A DNA stretch of 64,000 nucleotides from Mucilaginibacter sp. JRF (lineage in GTDB: Bacteria > Bacteroidota > Bacteroidia > Sphingobacteriales > Sphingobacteriaceae). Location: NCBI RefSeq assembly GCF_015223065.1, contig NZ_JADFBY010000001.1, forward strand, positions 248,001 through 312,000, given 5' to 3'. Under the pieces are notes generated by a model. That model saw nothing but the letters and a program-made list of their open reading frames with translations, did no database searches and had not been told where the DNA came from. Shown here piece by piece: positions 52,610 through 60,957 of the stretch (its first letter is position 1; the number at the start of each line of letters is the position of its first letter). A program made the translations under genes and the position numbers.

Positions 52610-53518
52610 ATGAACTACTCCAGAAGAAGCTTTTTAAAAAGCACGGCCGTATTGGCTGCGGCCTCGGCTATGCCTAACCATATTTTTGCTGCCGATAATA
52701 AATTGCAGCGCACCGTTTTGCAACTATACTCGGTACGTGATGAAATGCGCGCCGACCCTAAAGCGACATTAAAAAAGCTTGCCGAACAAGGCTATCACCA
52801 CATAGAACACGCTAATTACAACGACCGTAAGTTTTACGGCTTTACCGTTAAGGAATTCAAAGCCATATTGAATGATAACGGCCTCACCATGCCCAGCGGC
52901 CACACCACCATGGCCCGCCAGGATTGGGATACCTCCAAAAATGATTTTACCGATAAATGGAAGCAAACCATTGAAGATGCAGCCGCTATTGGTCAGCGAT
53001 TTGTGATCAGTCCGTCGCTATCAGGCGCGGCTATGACGGCCAATGAAATGAAGCCTTATATGGATCAATTCAACAAATGCGGTGAGCTTTGCAAAAAGTA
53101 CGGTATGAAATTCGGCTATCACAACCACGAGTTTGAGTTTGAGCAGCGTATTGATGGGGTACTTATATTTGATTATATGCTTCAAAATACCGATCCGGCG
53201 CTGGTAGTGCAGCAACTGGATATGGGCAATATGTACATGGCAGGCGCGAATGCTATGGACTACATCAAAAAATATCCTAACCGTTTTGAGCTGATGCATG
53301 TGAAGAACATGATCAAAATAGGCGACGAAAATGGTAAACCCAAATACGAGAGCTGCCAGTTGGATAAAGGTTTATTGCCATTAAAACAGATACTTAAAGC
53401 TGCCCGCAAAACCGGAGGTACATCATACTTTGTAATAGAGCAGGAGGAATACCAGGGCCTCGGCCAAACCGAAAGTGTAGGTATTGATTTAAAGGTGATG
53501 AAAAAGTGGGGGTATTAG
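52610..53518 (+). CDS. secreted sugar phosphate isomerase/epimerase-like TIM barrel
   Basis: The 302-aa protein has a twin-arginine leader (MNYSRRSFLKSTAVLAAASA, cleavage about residue 27) and a xylose-isomerase-like TIM barrel: LQLYSVRDEMRADPKATLKK, FGYHNHEFEFEQ and VKNMIKIGDENG. Metal ligands are likely E/H/D in these segments. Relatives in 3-keto-glycoside loci process oxidised sugars. It opens the co-directional block that runs to 63918. Confidence 0.85.
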   Translation: MNYSRRSFLKSTAVLAAASAMPNHIFAADNKLQRTVLQLYSVRDEMRADPKATLKKLAEQGYHHIEHANYNDRKFYGFTVKEFKAILNDNGLTMPSGHTTMARQDWDTSKNDFTDKWKQTIEDAAAIGQRFVISPSLSGAAMTANEMKPYMDQFNKCGELCKKYGMKFGYHNHEFEFEQRIDGVLIFDYMLQNTDPALVVQQLDMGNMYMAGANAMDYIKKYPNRFELMHVKNMIKIGDENGKPKYESCQLDKGLLPLKQILKAARKTGGTSYFVIEQEEYQGLGQTESVGIDLKVMKKWGY

Positions 53519-53646
53519 TAACTTATTTATCGCATAATACTTTTTTAATAATAAAGTTATTATGTTTGAAAAACACGGCCTACCACAGCCGGACCTAAAT
53601 TTAATGCCTTGTTAGCGTTAAATTATCAATACTGAAAATAGTTTTA

Positions 53647-54198
53647 ATGGACAGACGAGTTGCAATAAAAAATCTGGCATTGGTATTAGGAGGAGCTACG
53701 CTGTTCCCTAAGAATATGCTTGCCGGCGACACCAATCTTATTCAGTTAAAGAATTTAAGCATCACCCCGGCGCAGGAGAAATTGCTGGCCGAGGTTGCCG
53801 AAACCATCATTCCTAAAACCACCACTCCCGGCGCTAAGGATATGGGCCTGCACCTGTTTGTGTTACTTATGCTTGATGATTGTTATGGTAAGCATGATCA
53901 GCAACAGTTTGCCGAAGGCTTAAAGCAATTCGCTGCCATTGCCGCGAAAAAGAACGCCAAGCCGTTCGCCCTGTGGCCGCAGGCGCAACGTGAGGCCTTG
54001 CTGCTTTCTATCGAACAAAAGAACGATCTCCCTGCCGAATTGAACAGATTTTACCGCATCACCAAGGATAAAACAGTGCAGGGATATACGCAATCAAAAT
54101 ATTTCATGACAAAAAAGGTGGTTTACGAGCTGGTGCCAAGCCGGTATAACGTGAACGTGCCTGTTAAAACAAAAAATACAGCAGTTAAGCATGGCTAA
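53647..54198 (+). CDS. gluconate 2-dehydrogenase subunit 3-like protein (small subunit of the GMC dehydrogenase)
   Basis: The 183-aa protein has a twin-arginine-like start (MDRRVAIKNLALVLGGATLF) and the subunit-3 pattern: AEVAETIIPKTTTPGAKDMG (about 60) followed by LDDCYGKHDQQQF. The Tat signal of the small subunit typically carries the cofactor-loaded large subunit across the membrane as a hitchhiker. It overlaps the GMC gene by 8 bases, which strongly supports a complex. Confidence 0.9.
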   Translation: MDRRVAIKNLALVLGGATLFPKNMLAGDTNLIQLKNLSITPAQEKLLAEVAETIIPKTTTPGAKDMGLHLFVLLMLDDCYGKHDQQQFAEGLKQFAAIAAKKNAKPFALWPQAQREALLLSIEQKNDLPAELNRFYRITKDKTVQGYTQSKYFMTKKVVYELVPSRYNVNVPVKTKNTAVKHG

Positions 54199-55909
54199 TT
54201 TGAACATCGACAGCGTTAAGGAACGCACATTTGATGCCATAGTTATTGGATCGGGAATAAGCGGGGGCTGGGCTGCTAAGGAGTTAACAGGTAAAGGTTT
54301 AAAAACACTGGTGCTTGAGCGTGGTCGCGATGTTAAACATAACATTGACTATCCAACCACCAACATGTATCCCTGGGAATTTAAGCACCGTAACGAGATA
54401 CCACTGGCTGTACGTGAGGAAAACCCCATTGTGTCACGCTGCTATGCTTTTCATGAGGATGCGGCGCACTTTTTTGTGAAGGATAAAGAGCATCCTTATA
54501 TACAGGAAAAACCTTTTGATTGGATACGAGGCTACCAGGTAGGTGGTAAATCGTTATTGTGGGCACGCCAAACCCAACGCTGGAGCGACTTTGATTTTGA
54601 AGGCCCCGCACGTGATGGCTTCGCTGTTGACTGGCCTATACGTTATGCTGATATTGCCCCGTGGTACAGCTATGTCGAAAAGTTTGCAGGTATATCGGGT
54701 AATAAAGATGGTATTGCCGAGCTACCTGATGGTGAGTTTTTGCCGGGCTTCCCATTAAATACCGTCGAAAAATATTTTAGCGATCACGTTAAAAAAACAT
54801 ACAACAATCGCCACGTGATCAGCGCGCGTTGCGCGCACCTTTCAAAGCCTGAGCCCATACACTTTGAGCAGGGCAGGGTGCAGTGCCAAAACAGGGTACT
54901 TTGCCAGCGTGGTTGTCCGTTTGGCGGGTACTTTAGCAGCAATGCTTCAACCATTCCCTGGGCCATGAAATCAGGTAACATGACGTTAAGGCCGTTTTCG
55001 GTAGTGCAATCGATTATCTACGATGAAAACAAGGGGAAAGCCACCGGCGTACGTGTTATCGATACCAATACAAAAGAAGTTATAGAGTATTATGCCCGCA
55101 TCATCTTTGTAAATGCCGCGGCACTGAATACCAATATGATATTGCTTAACTCTACCTCAAACCGTTTTCCTAATGGCCTGGGTAATGATAGCGAAGTGCT
55201 GGGTAAATACGTAGCATTTCACCTGTACACCGCAACGGTTAATGCCGATGTGGAAGGCTTTACGGAGTTTAAAACAGAGGGCCGCAATCCGGCGGGTGGT
55301 GGTTACATACCACGTTTCCGTAACGTACAAAAGCAGGAAACCGACTTTTTGCGTGGCTATGCCGCGGGCTTAGGCGCTTATCGGTCTACACATACCGATT
55401 CATCGGGCGTGGGCAGCAAGCTGAAAAACTCATTGGGCAGCCCGGAGTTAGGTGGCTGGGGTGTAGGTTCGCACATGATGGGCGAAACCATACCGAAGGA
55501 AAGTAATTACGTAAAGCTGGACAAGGATCAGAAAGATGAATGGGGTATGCCGCTGCTGCGCATCTCGGTTGATTATGATGATAACGACCACAAGATGACC
55601 AATGATTACCTGGAGCAGGTGGGCGAGATGTTTGAAACCGCTGGCTTTAAAAATATCCGTAAGGAAATAACCAAAGGCAAAGCGCCGGGTTTGGATATTC
55701 ATGAGATGGGCGGCGCGCGTATGGGGCACGATCCTAAAACATCCATCCTTAACAAATGGAACCAGGTACACACCTGTAGCAATGTTTTTGTTACCGATGG
55801 CGCCTGCATGACATCAACCGCTTGCCAAAACCCATCGCTAACCTATATGGCCTTCACCGCGCGATCGGTTGATTACGCCGTTAACGAAATGAAAAAAGGA
55901 AATCTTTAA
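54191..55909 (+). CDS. GMC-family FAD-dependent sugar dehydrogenase, large subunit
   Basis: The 572-aa flavoprotein has the N-terminal FAD motif AIVIGSGISGGWAAKELTG (about residues 14-32), GGKSLLWARQTQRW, a three-cysteine hinge C232, C238 and C242 (QCQNRVLCQRGCPF) that could bind an Fe-S cluster, and the C-terminal active-site region GGARMGHDP then ACQNPSLTYMAFTAR with catalytic His and Asn. It has no signal peptide; the Tat leader of the overlapping small subunit fits hitchhiker export. By homology it oxidises the C3 or C1 position of glycosides and passes electrons to the cytochrome at 60398. Confidence 0.92.
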   Translation: MANLNIDSVKERTFDAIVIGSGISGGWAAKELTGKGLKTLVLERGRDVKHNIDYPTTNMYPWEFKHRNEIPLAVREENPIVSRCYAFHEDAAHFFVKDKEHPYIQEKPFDWIRGYQVGGKSLLWARQTQRWSDFDFEGPARDGFAVDWPIRYADIAPWYSYVEKFAGISGNKDGIAELPDGEFLPGFPLNTVEKYFSDHVKKTYNNRHVISARCAHLSKPEPIHFEQGRVQCQNRVLCQRGCPFGGYFSSNASTIPWAMKSGNMTLRPFSVVQSIIYDENKGKATGVRVIDTNTKEVIEYYARIIFVNAAALNTNMILLNSTSNRFPNGLGNDSEVLGKYVAFHLYTATVNADVEGFTEFKTEGRNPAGGGYIPRFRNVQKQETDFLRGYAAGLGAYRSTHTDSSGVGSKLKNSLGSPELGGWGVGSHMMGETIPKESNYVKLDKDQKDEWGMPLLRISVDYDDNDHKMTNDYLEQVGEMFETAGFKNIRKEITKGKAPGLDIHEMGGARMGHDPKTSILNKWNQVHTCSNVFVTDGACMTSTACQNPSLTYMAFTARSVDYAVNEMKKGNL

Positions 55910-55948
55910 AATCAATTAAATAAACTAAACCAACCGGTACTTACTACT

Positions 55949-57397
55949 ATGACAAAAGAAACTGAAAACAATTCGAGAAGGAGTTTTATAAAAAGCGGCG
56001 CGCTGGCAGCGGCTTCATTCATGATTGTGCCACGCCATGTGCTTGGTGGTAAGGGTTTTACAGCCCCAAGCGATAAGCTTATTGTTGCCGGTATAGGTGC
56101 CGGTGGTAAAGGTAAAAGCGATATTGCCAATTTTTACAAAAGCGGTAAGGCCGAGATAGCCTACCTGTGTGATGTTGATGATCGCGAAGCTGCCGAGTCA
56201 GTAAAGAATTTCCCTAAAGCAAAATACTATAAGGATTGGCGTAAACTGCTCGAAAAAGAGCACAAGCATATTGATGCCGTGTCGGTTTCAACACCCGACC
56301 ATAATCACGCCATTATTGGGTTGGCGGCTATGCAGCTTAAAAAGCACGTATACATACAAAAACCATTAACGCACGATATTTATGAGGCACGCATTTTAAC
56401 CGATGCAGCTAAAAAATATAAGGTAGTAACCCAAATGGGTAATCAGGGCGCATCAGGCGATGGTGTAAGGCAGTTAAAGGAATGGTTTGATGCAGGCATG
56501 ATAGGCGATGTTCATACCATTTACTGCTGGACAGACCGCCCGGTATGGCCACAGGGTATTCCATGGCCAACTAACAAGGCAACCATACCAAAAGAACTGG
56601 ACTGGGATCTTTGGTTGGGTACCGCGCCTAATAAAGACTATATAGAAAAATTAGTACCATTTAACTGGCGCGGCTGGTGGGATTACGGTACAGGCGCTCT
56701 TGGCGATATGGGTTGCCACATTATGGAGCCTGCCTTCCGCCTGCTTGATCTGACTTATGTTAAGGATGTACAATCAAGCGTGGGTACGGTTTATACCGAT
56801 ATCTTCAGGAAGGGATATTTCCCTGAGAGCTGCCCGCCATCAAGCCATATCACCCTAACTTTCCCTAAAACGGCTAAAACACAAGGCGATGTAACCGTAC
56901 ACTGGATGGACGGCGGCATACAACCTGAAAGACCGGCAGAGCTTGCTCCTAACGAAGTATTTGGCGATGGTGGCAACGGTATGTTGTTCATCGGCACAAA
57001 AGGTAAAATGATGGCAGGTACTTACGCGGTTAATCCGCAATTGCTGCCATTATCACGCACTAAGGAGGCTAATATTGCCAAAACCATTAAACGTGTTCCG
57101 GGTGGTGATGAAGGTCACTACGGCCAGTGGGTTGAAGCTTGTTTAGCCGGTTACGGCAAAATGGAGGTCAGCTCACCGTTTGAAATTGCCGGTCCGTTAA
57201 CCGAGGCATTGCTGATGGCCAACCTTTCGATAAGAGGTCATGCCGTTGAGGTGAAGAATGCCAAGGGCGAAAGCACATTCCCTGGTAACGATATTAAACT
57301 GATTTGGGATAACCAGAACATGAAGGTTACCAACTTTGATGCCGTTAACCAGTTTGTAAAACGCGAATACCGCGAGGGCTGGAAACTGGGTGTATAA
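55949..57397 (+). CDS. Gfo/Idh/MocA oxidoreductase with Tat leader
   Basis: The 482-aa protein carries a twin-arginine leader (NSRRSFIKSGALAAASFMI) followed by a dinucleotide-binding fold (GIGAGGKGKSDIANFYK, YLCDVDDREAAE) and the Gfo/Idh/MocA C-terminal barrel-like sheet (WRGWWDYGTGALGDMGCHIM). SVSTPDHNHAIIG and HVYIQKPLTHDI surround the cofactor and substrate sites. A periplasmic member could use a tightly bound NAD(P) for redox chemistry on 3-keto sugars. It lies 39 bases after the GMC gene. Confidence 0.9.
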   Translation: MTKETENNSRRSFIKSGALAAASFMIVPRHVLGGKGFTAPSDKLIVAGIGAGGKGKSDIANFYKSGKAEIAYLCDVDDREAAESVKNFPKAKYYKDWRKLLEKEHKHIDAVSVSTPDHNHAIIGLAAMQLKKHVYIQKPLTHDIYEARILTDAAKKYKVVTQMGNQGASGDGVRQLKEWFDAGMIGDVHTIYCWTDRPVWPQGIPWPTNKATIPKELDWDLWLGTAPNKDYIEKLVPFNWRGWWDYGTGALGDMGCHIMEPAFRLLDLTYVKDVQSSVGTVYTDIFRKGYFPESCPPSSHITLTFPKTAKTQGDVTVHWMDGGIQPERPAELAPNEVFGDGGNGMLFIGTKGKMMAGTYAVNPQLLPLSRTKEANIAKTIKRVPGGDEGHYGQWVEACLAGYGKMEVSSPFEIAGPLTEALLMANLSIRGHAVEVKNAKGESTFPGNDIKLIWDNQNMKVTNFDAVNQFVKREYREGWKLGV

Positions 57398-57448
57398 TTA
57401 CACCCAACAGCCCCGACTGAATATAATCTGAGAATATAAACACAACCG

Positions 57449-58600
57449 ATGAAACTGAAATTAGCAATGATCGGCGGTGGGCAGGGTGCCTTTATTGGCG
57501 CTATCCACCGCATTGCCTCACGTATTGATGACCATTATGAACTGGTGGCCGGCGCATTCAGCAGCAATGCCGAAAAATCTCGCGCCAGCGGGCTGGAGCT
57601 TGGTGTATCGCCCGAGCGTGCCTATACTTCGTACCAGGAGCTTATTGAAAAAGAAAAGCAACTGCCGGAGGATGAACGCGTACAGGTGATCAGCATAGTA
57701 ACACCTAACCATGTTCACTTTGAGCCAACCAAACTGGCTTTAGAAAATGGTTTTCACGTAATATTGGATAAGCCCATGACCTTTACGCTTGATGAAGCAA
57801 AGGAACTGGAAAAGGTGGTAAAAAGCAGCGGCAAACTGTTTTGCTTAACGCATACTTACACCGGCTATCCAATGGTTAAAGAGGCAAAACAGGTTATCGC
57901 TTCAGGCAAGATCGGTAAGGTACGTAAAGTATATGTGGAGTATCCGCAAGGCTGGTTGAGTACCTTTTTAGAGGGTAATGACAACAAACAAGCCTCATGG
58001 CGTACCGATCCGGGTAAAAGCGGCATTGCCGGTGCCATGGGCGATATTGGTACCCACGCCTTTAACCTGGCCGAATATGTTACCGGCCTGCAAACCACCA
58101 AGCTTAATGCCGATATAAACATAGTTGTTGAAGGCCGTAAGCTTGACGATGATGGCGCGGTATTATTAAAATACGATAACGGTGCAAGCGGTGTGCTGAT
58201 GGCTACACAAGTAGCCGCGGGCGACGAGAACAACGTTAAAATTCGCATATACGGCGAAACCGGTGGTATTGAATGGCAGCAGGATATTGCCAACACCTTG
58301 CTTGTAAAATATCTGGATAAACCAACCGAAATATGGCGTACTGGCGGTAGCTATACCAGCAGCTATGTAACCAGCAACATGCGTGCGCCTGCCGGTCATC
58401 CCGAAGGTTATCTGGAAGCATTCGCTAACCTGTATAAAAACTTTGCCTTAACGGTTAAAGCTACTATTGAAGGTAAGGAGGCTCAGCCTGAATGGCTTGA
58501 TTTCCCTGGTGTGGATGAGGGTGTGCGTGGGATGGCATTTGTAGAGAATGTGATCGCCTCGGGCAAATCAGATAAAAAATGGACTGATTTTGTGATCTAA
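57449..58600 (+). CDS. cytoplasmic Gfo/Idh/MocA oxidoreductase
   Basis: The 383-aa protein lacks a signal peptide and has the Rossmann start KLAMIGGGQGAFIGAIHRIA, the NHVHFEPTKLALENGFHVIL segment with DKPMT, and YPQGWLSTFLEGNDNKQASW. The C-terminal domain holds AMGDIGTHAFNLAEYVTGL. A cytosolic redox step on an imported keto-sugar is the likely role. It is followed 19 bases later by a TIM-barrel isomerase gene. Confidence 0.9.
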   Translation: MKLKLAMIGGGQGAFIGAIHRIASRIDDHYELVAGAFSSNAEKSRASGLELGVSPERAYTSYQELIEKEKQLPEDERVQVISIVTPNHVHFEPTKLALENGFHVILDKPMTFTLDEAKELEKVVKSSGKLFCLTHTYTGYPMVKEAKQVIASGKIGKVRKVYVEYPQGWLSTFLEGNDNKQASWRTDPGKSGIAGAMGDIGTHAFNLAEYVTGLQTTKLNADINIVVEGRKLDDDGAVLLKYDNGASGVLMATQVAAGDENNVKIRIYGETGGIEWQQDIANTLLVKYLDKPTEIWRTGGSYTSSYVTSNMRAPAGHPEGYLEAFANLYKNFALTVKATIEGKEAQPEWLDFPGVDEGVRGMAFVENVIASGKSDKKWTDFVI

Positions 58601-58619
58601 TAAAAACCAACATAAACTT

Positions 58620-59675
58620 ATGAGAACAATTAAAGGACCCGGAATATTTTTAGCACAGTTTGTTGGCCCCAATGCACCGTTTGATAACCTGAAATCTATT
58701 TGCGATTGGGCAAAGGGTTTGGGCTACAAAGGCGTGCAGTTGCCAACCAATGATCCGCATTACATCGACATACAAAAAGTTGCCGAAAGCCAAACTTATG
58801 CCGACGAGATAAAAGGTATTGTTAACGAAGCCGGTTTAGAGATCACCGAACTTTCAACCCACTTGCAAGGTCAGTTGGTTGCTGTTAACCCGGCTTACGA
58901 TCAGTTGTTTGATGCCTTCGCGCCCCAGCAATATCGTAATAACCCAAAAGCCCGTCAGGAATGGGCGGTACAGCAACTGAAATATGCTGCTAAGGCATCA
59001 CAAAATCTGGGTTTGAATGCACACGTAACCTTTAGCGGCGCACTAATATGGCAAACCGTTTACCCTTGGCCGCAACGCCCTGCCGGTTTGGTTGATACTG
59101 TTTTTACCGAACTTGCCAAACGCTGGGAGCCTATCCTGAATGTGTTTGACGAGCATGGTATTGACCTTTGCTATGAGATACATCCGGGAGAGGATCTGCA
59201 TGATGGTATTACTTATGAGATGTTCCTTGAGAAAGTGAACAACCACAAACGTGCCTGTTTACTGTATGATCCATCGCACTTTGTGCTGCAATGTCTTGAT
59301 TATTTGGAATATATCGACATTTATCACGAACGTATCAAGATGTTCCACGTTAAGGATGCCGAGTTTAACCCGACTGGTCGCCAGGGTGTATATGGTGGTT
59401 ATCAAAACTGGGTTGACCGTGCAGGCCGTTTCCGCTCGTTAGGTGATGGGCAGGTTGACTTTAAGGCGATATTCAGCAAAATGGCCGCTTATGATTTTGA
59501 GGGCTGGGCTGTGCTGGAATGGGAGTGTGCCCTTAAACACCCGGAAGATGGCGCGCGCGAAGGTGCCGAGTTCATCAAAAACCATATCATCCACGTAACC
59601 GACCATGCCTTTGATGATTTTGCATCAGCAGGCGGTGATGAGGCTTATAACAGAAGATTACTGGGGTTGGAGTAA
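58620..59675 (+). CDS. sugar phosphate isomerase/epimerase-like TIM barrel (cytoplasmic)
   Basis: The 351-aa protein has a xylose-isomerase-like barrel: GLGYKGVQLPTNDPHYID, TELSTHLQGQLVAVNPAYD, FDEHGIDLCYEIHPGED and MFHVKDAEFNPTG. Metal-binding E/H/D residues are visible in EIHPGED and VKDAEF. There is no leader. It follows the cytoplasmic Gfo/Idh/MocA gene and precedes the palindromic repeat array. A role in isomerising a keto-sugar intermediate is inferred. Confidence 0.88.
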   Translation: MRTIKGPGIFLAQFVGPNAPFDNLKSICDWAKGLGYKGVQLPTNDPHYIDIQKVAESQTYADEIKGIVNEAGLEITELSTHLQGQLVAVNPAYDQLFDAFAPQQYRNNPKARQEWAVQQLKYAAKASQNLGLNAHVTFSGALIWQTVYPWPQRPAGLVDTVFTELAKRWEPILNVFDEHGIDLCYEIHPGEDLHDGITYEMFLEKVNNHKRACLLYDPSHFVLQCLDYLEYIDIYHERIKMFHVKDAEFNPTGRQGVYGGYQNWVDRAGRFRSLGDGQVDFKAIFSKMAAYDFEGWAVLEWECALKHPEDGAREGAEFIKNHIIHVTDHAFDDFASAGGDEAYNRRLLGLE

Positions 59676-59687
59676 AGAAAAAAAGTC

Positions 59688-59770
59688 TGTCATTTCGAAC
59701 GAGGAACGAGGAGAAATCTATCCGCGTTCATAGCATAGCGAGAGATTTCTCACTATCTTTCGAAATGACA
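59688..59770. repeat. palindromic repeat copy 1 of 4
   Basis: An 83-bp imperfect palindrome with outer arms TGTCATTTCGA/TCGAAATGACA and inner arms GAGAAATCT/AGATTTCTC. The inner loop is about 23 bases and contains ATCCGCGTTCATAGC. It starts 13 bases after the isomerase stop codon. It carries the A variant (GAGGAACGAGG) and CTCACTATC. Confidence 0.9.
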
Positions 59771-59790
59771 GGAATAATAAAATAAAAGTC

Positions 59791-59872
59791 TGTCATTTCG
59801 AACGAGGAACGAGGAGAAATCTATCCGCGTTCATAGCAAACGAGAGATTTCTCACTATCGCTCGAAATGACA
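59791..59872. repeat. palindromic repeat copy 2 of 4
   Basis: 82 bp, starting exactly 103 bases after copy 1, with the same outer and inner arms. The spacer after copies 1 and 2 is nearly identical (GGAATAATAAA...), so the tandem unit includes the spacer. It carries the A variant, GAGGAACGAGG. Confidence 0.9.
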
Positions 59873-59893
59873 GGAATAATAAATATAAAACAT

Positions 59894-59976
59894 TGTCATT
59901 TCGAACGAGGTACGAGGAGAAACCTATCCGCGTTCGTGGCAAAGCGAGAGATTTCTCGCTACCGCTCGAAATGACA
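59894..59976. repeat. palindromic repeat copy 3 of 4, 16 bases before the GIY-YIG gene
   Basis: 83 bp, again exactly 103 bases after the preceding copy. Here the variant is GAGGTACGAGG with CTCGCTACC, shared (except one base) with copy 4 and not with copies 1-2. One inner-stem base is changed (GAGAAACCT). Between 59676 and 59992 there is nothing besides repeats 1-3 and their spacers. Confidence 0.9.
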
Positions 59977-59992
59977 GGACTATTTTGAATTT

Positions 59993-60298
59993 ATGTGGAA
60001 TCACAATTATTACGTTTACATATTAACAAACGTTAATAGAAGTGTACTCTACATCGGTGTAACAAACGATCTTACGAGAAGATTATTTGAGCATACGGAT
60101 AACGATACGAGCATTAGCTCATTTACAAAGAAATATAATTGTAAGTATCTTATATATTACGAGCGTTTTACACACATTGATCATGCAATTCAAAGAGAAA
60201 AGGAATTAAAAAAGTGGCGTAGGGATAAGAAAGATCTTTTGATAAACACACAAAATTCTGACTGGAGATTTTTAAATGATGAAGTATTAGAATATTAA
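59993..60298 (+). CDS. GIY-YIG nuclease domain protein nested in palindromic repeats
   Basis: The 101-aa single-domain protein has the GIY-YIG core: YYVYILTN, then LYIGVTNDLTRRLFEH with the conserved Arg, and a C-terminal helix QREKELKKWRRDKK holding the predicted metal-binding Glu. It resembles the YhbQ/URI group (COG2827). By hand count G+C is about 30 % over 60001-60180, against about half in adjacent genes, so codon use differs from neighbours. Copy 3 ends 16 bases before the ATG and copy 4 begins 4 bases after the stop. It splits the sugar operon. DNA substrate unknown; cleavage at the repeats is a hypothesis. Confidence 0.88.
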   Translation: MWNHNYYVYILTNVNRSVLYIGVTNDLTRRLFEHTDNDTSISSFTKKYNCKYLIYYERFTHIDHAIQREKELKKWRRDKKDLLINTQNSDWRFLNDEVLEY

Positions 60299-60302
60299 CA
60301 AA

Positions 60303-60385
60303 TGTCATTTCGAACGAGGTACGAGGAGAAATCTATCCGCGTTCATAGCATAGCGACAGATTTCTCGCTATCGCTCGAAATGACA
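60303..60385. repeat. palindromic repeat copy 4 of 4, 4 bases after the GIY-YIG stop
   Basis: 83 bp with intact outer and inner arms, oriented as copies 1-3. It shares GAGGTACGAGG and the CTCGCTA variant with copy 3. It ends 12 bases before the cytochrome c ATG at 60398. Confidence 0.9.
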
Positions 60386-60397
60386 AATATGTAGCCT

Positions 60398-60931
60398 ATG
60401 AAAAAGCTTTTTACAATACTTGCCTTGGGTATACTATTCGCATCATGCGGTGGCGAAAGTAGAACCAATACCGAGGATGCCGATACTACCGCTGCCGACA
60501 AAACAGAGGTAGCAGCGCCTGATTCGGTAACGGATGGCGACACCATTTCGGCAACGGAAAAACCGGCACTAACATCAGACGAAAAACCCGAACAGCCTGA
60601 AAAGGCAGAGAAACCGGAAGCTGCGGAAAAACCGGAGAAAGCCGAGAAACCTGAAAAGCCGGAAGCCTTTGCCGGTTCGGTAAAAGGCGGGGAGCTGATA
60701 AAGGGTAGTGATTGCCTGAGCTGCCACAAGGAGGATGCTAAGCTGGTTGGTCCGGCGTATGCCGATGTGGCCAAAAAATATAAACCAACCACGGCTAATA
60801 TTGATATGCTTGCCGATAAGGTGATCAACGGAGGCTCGGGCAACTGGGGGCAGATACCGATGAGCCCGCACGCTAATGTGTCAAAAAATGATGCAAAAGA
60901 GATGGTAAAGTATATATTAGCGGTTAAATAA
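60398..60931 (+). CDS. lipoprotein cytochrome c with a Pro-Glu-Lys-rich tether
   Basis: The 177-aa protein has a lipoprotein signal (LFTILALGILFASC, lipobox FASC), a low-complexity tether of about 50 residues dominated by P, E, K and A (about 40-92), and a class I cytochrome c domain with C106-L-S-C109-H110 and IPMSPH as the distal Met site. It should be anchored in the periplasm and accept electrons, plausibly from the GMC dehydrogenase, for the respiratory chain. It starts 12 bases after repeat copy 4. Confidence 0.9.
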   Translation: MKKLFTILALGILFASCGGESRTNTEDADTTAADKTEVAAPDSVTDGDTISATEKPALTSDEKPEQPEKAEKPEAAEKPEKAEKPEKPEAFAGSVKGGELIKGSDCLSCHKEDAKLVGPAYADVAKKYKPTTANIDMLADKVINGGSGNWGQIPMSPHANVSKNDAKEMVKYILAVK

Positions 60932-60957
60932 TAATTAAACCAAACAAACCATAAAAA

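Noticed and set aside
59688..59976. CRISPR array
   Set aside because: The units are 83-bp palindromes at a 103-bp period with near-identical spacers, and no cas gene is present; real CRISPR spacers are unique.
59688..60385. insertion sequence or REP/RAYT element
   Set aside because: There is no DDE or Y1 transposase, no clear target-site duplication, and the enzyme is of GIY-YIG type; the analogy is kept as a hypothesis only.
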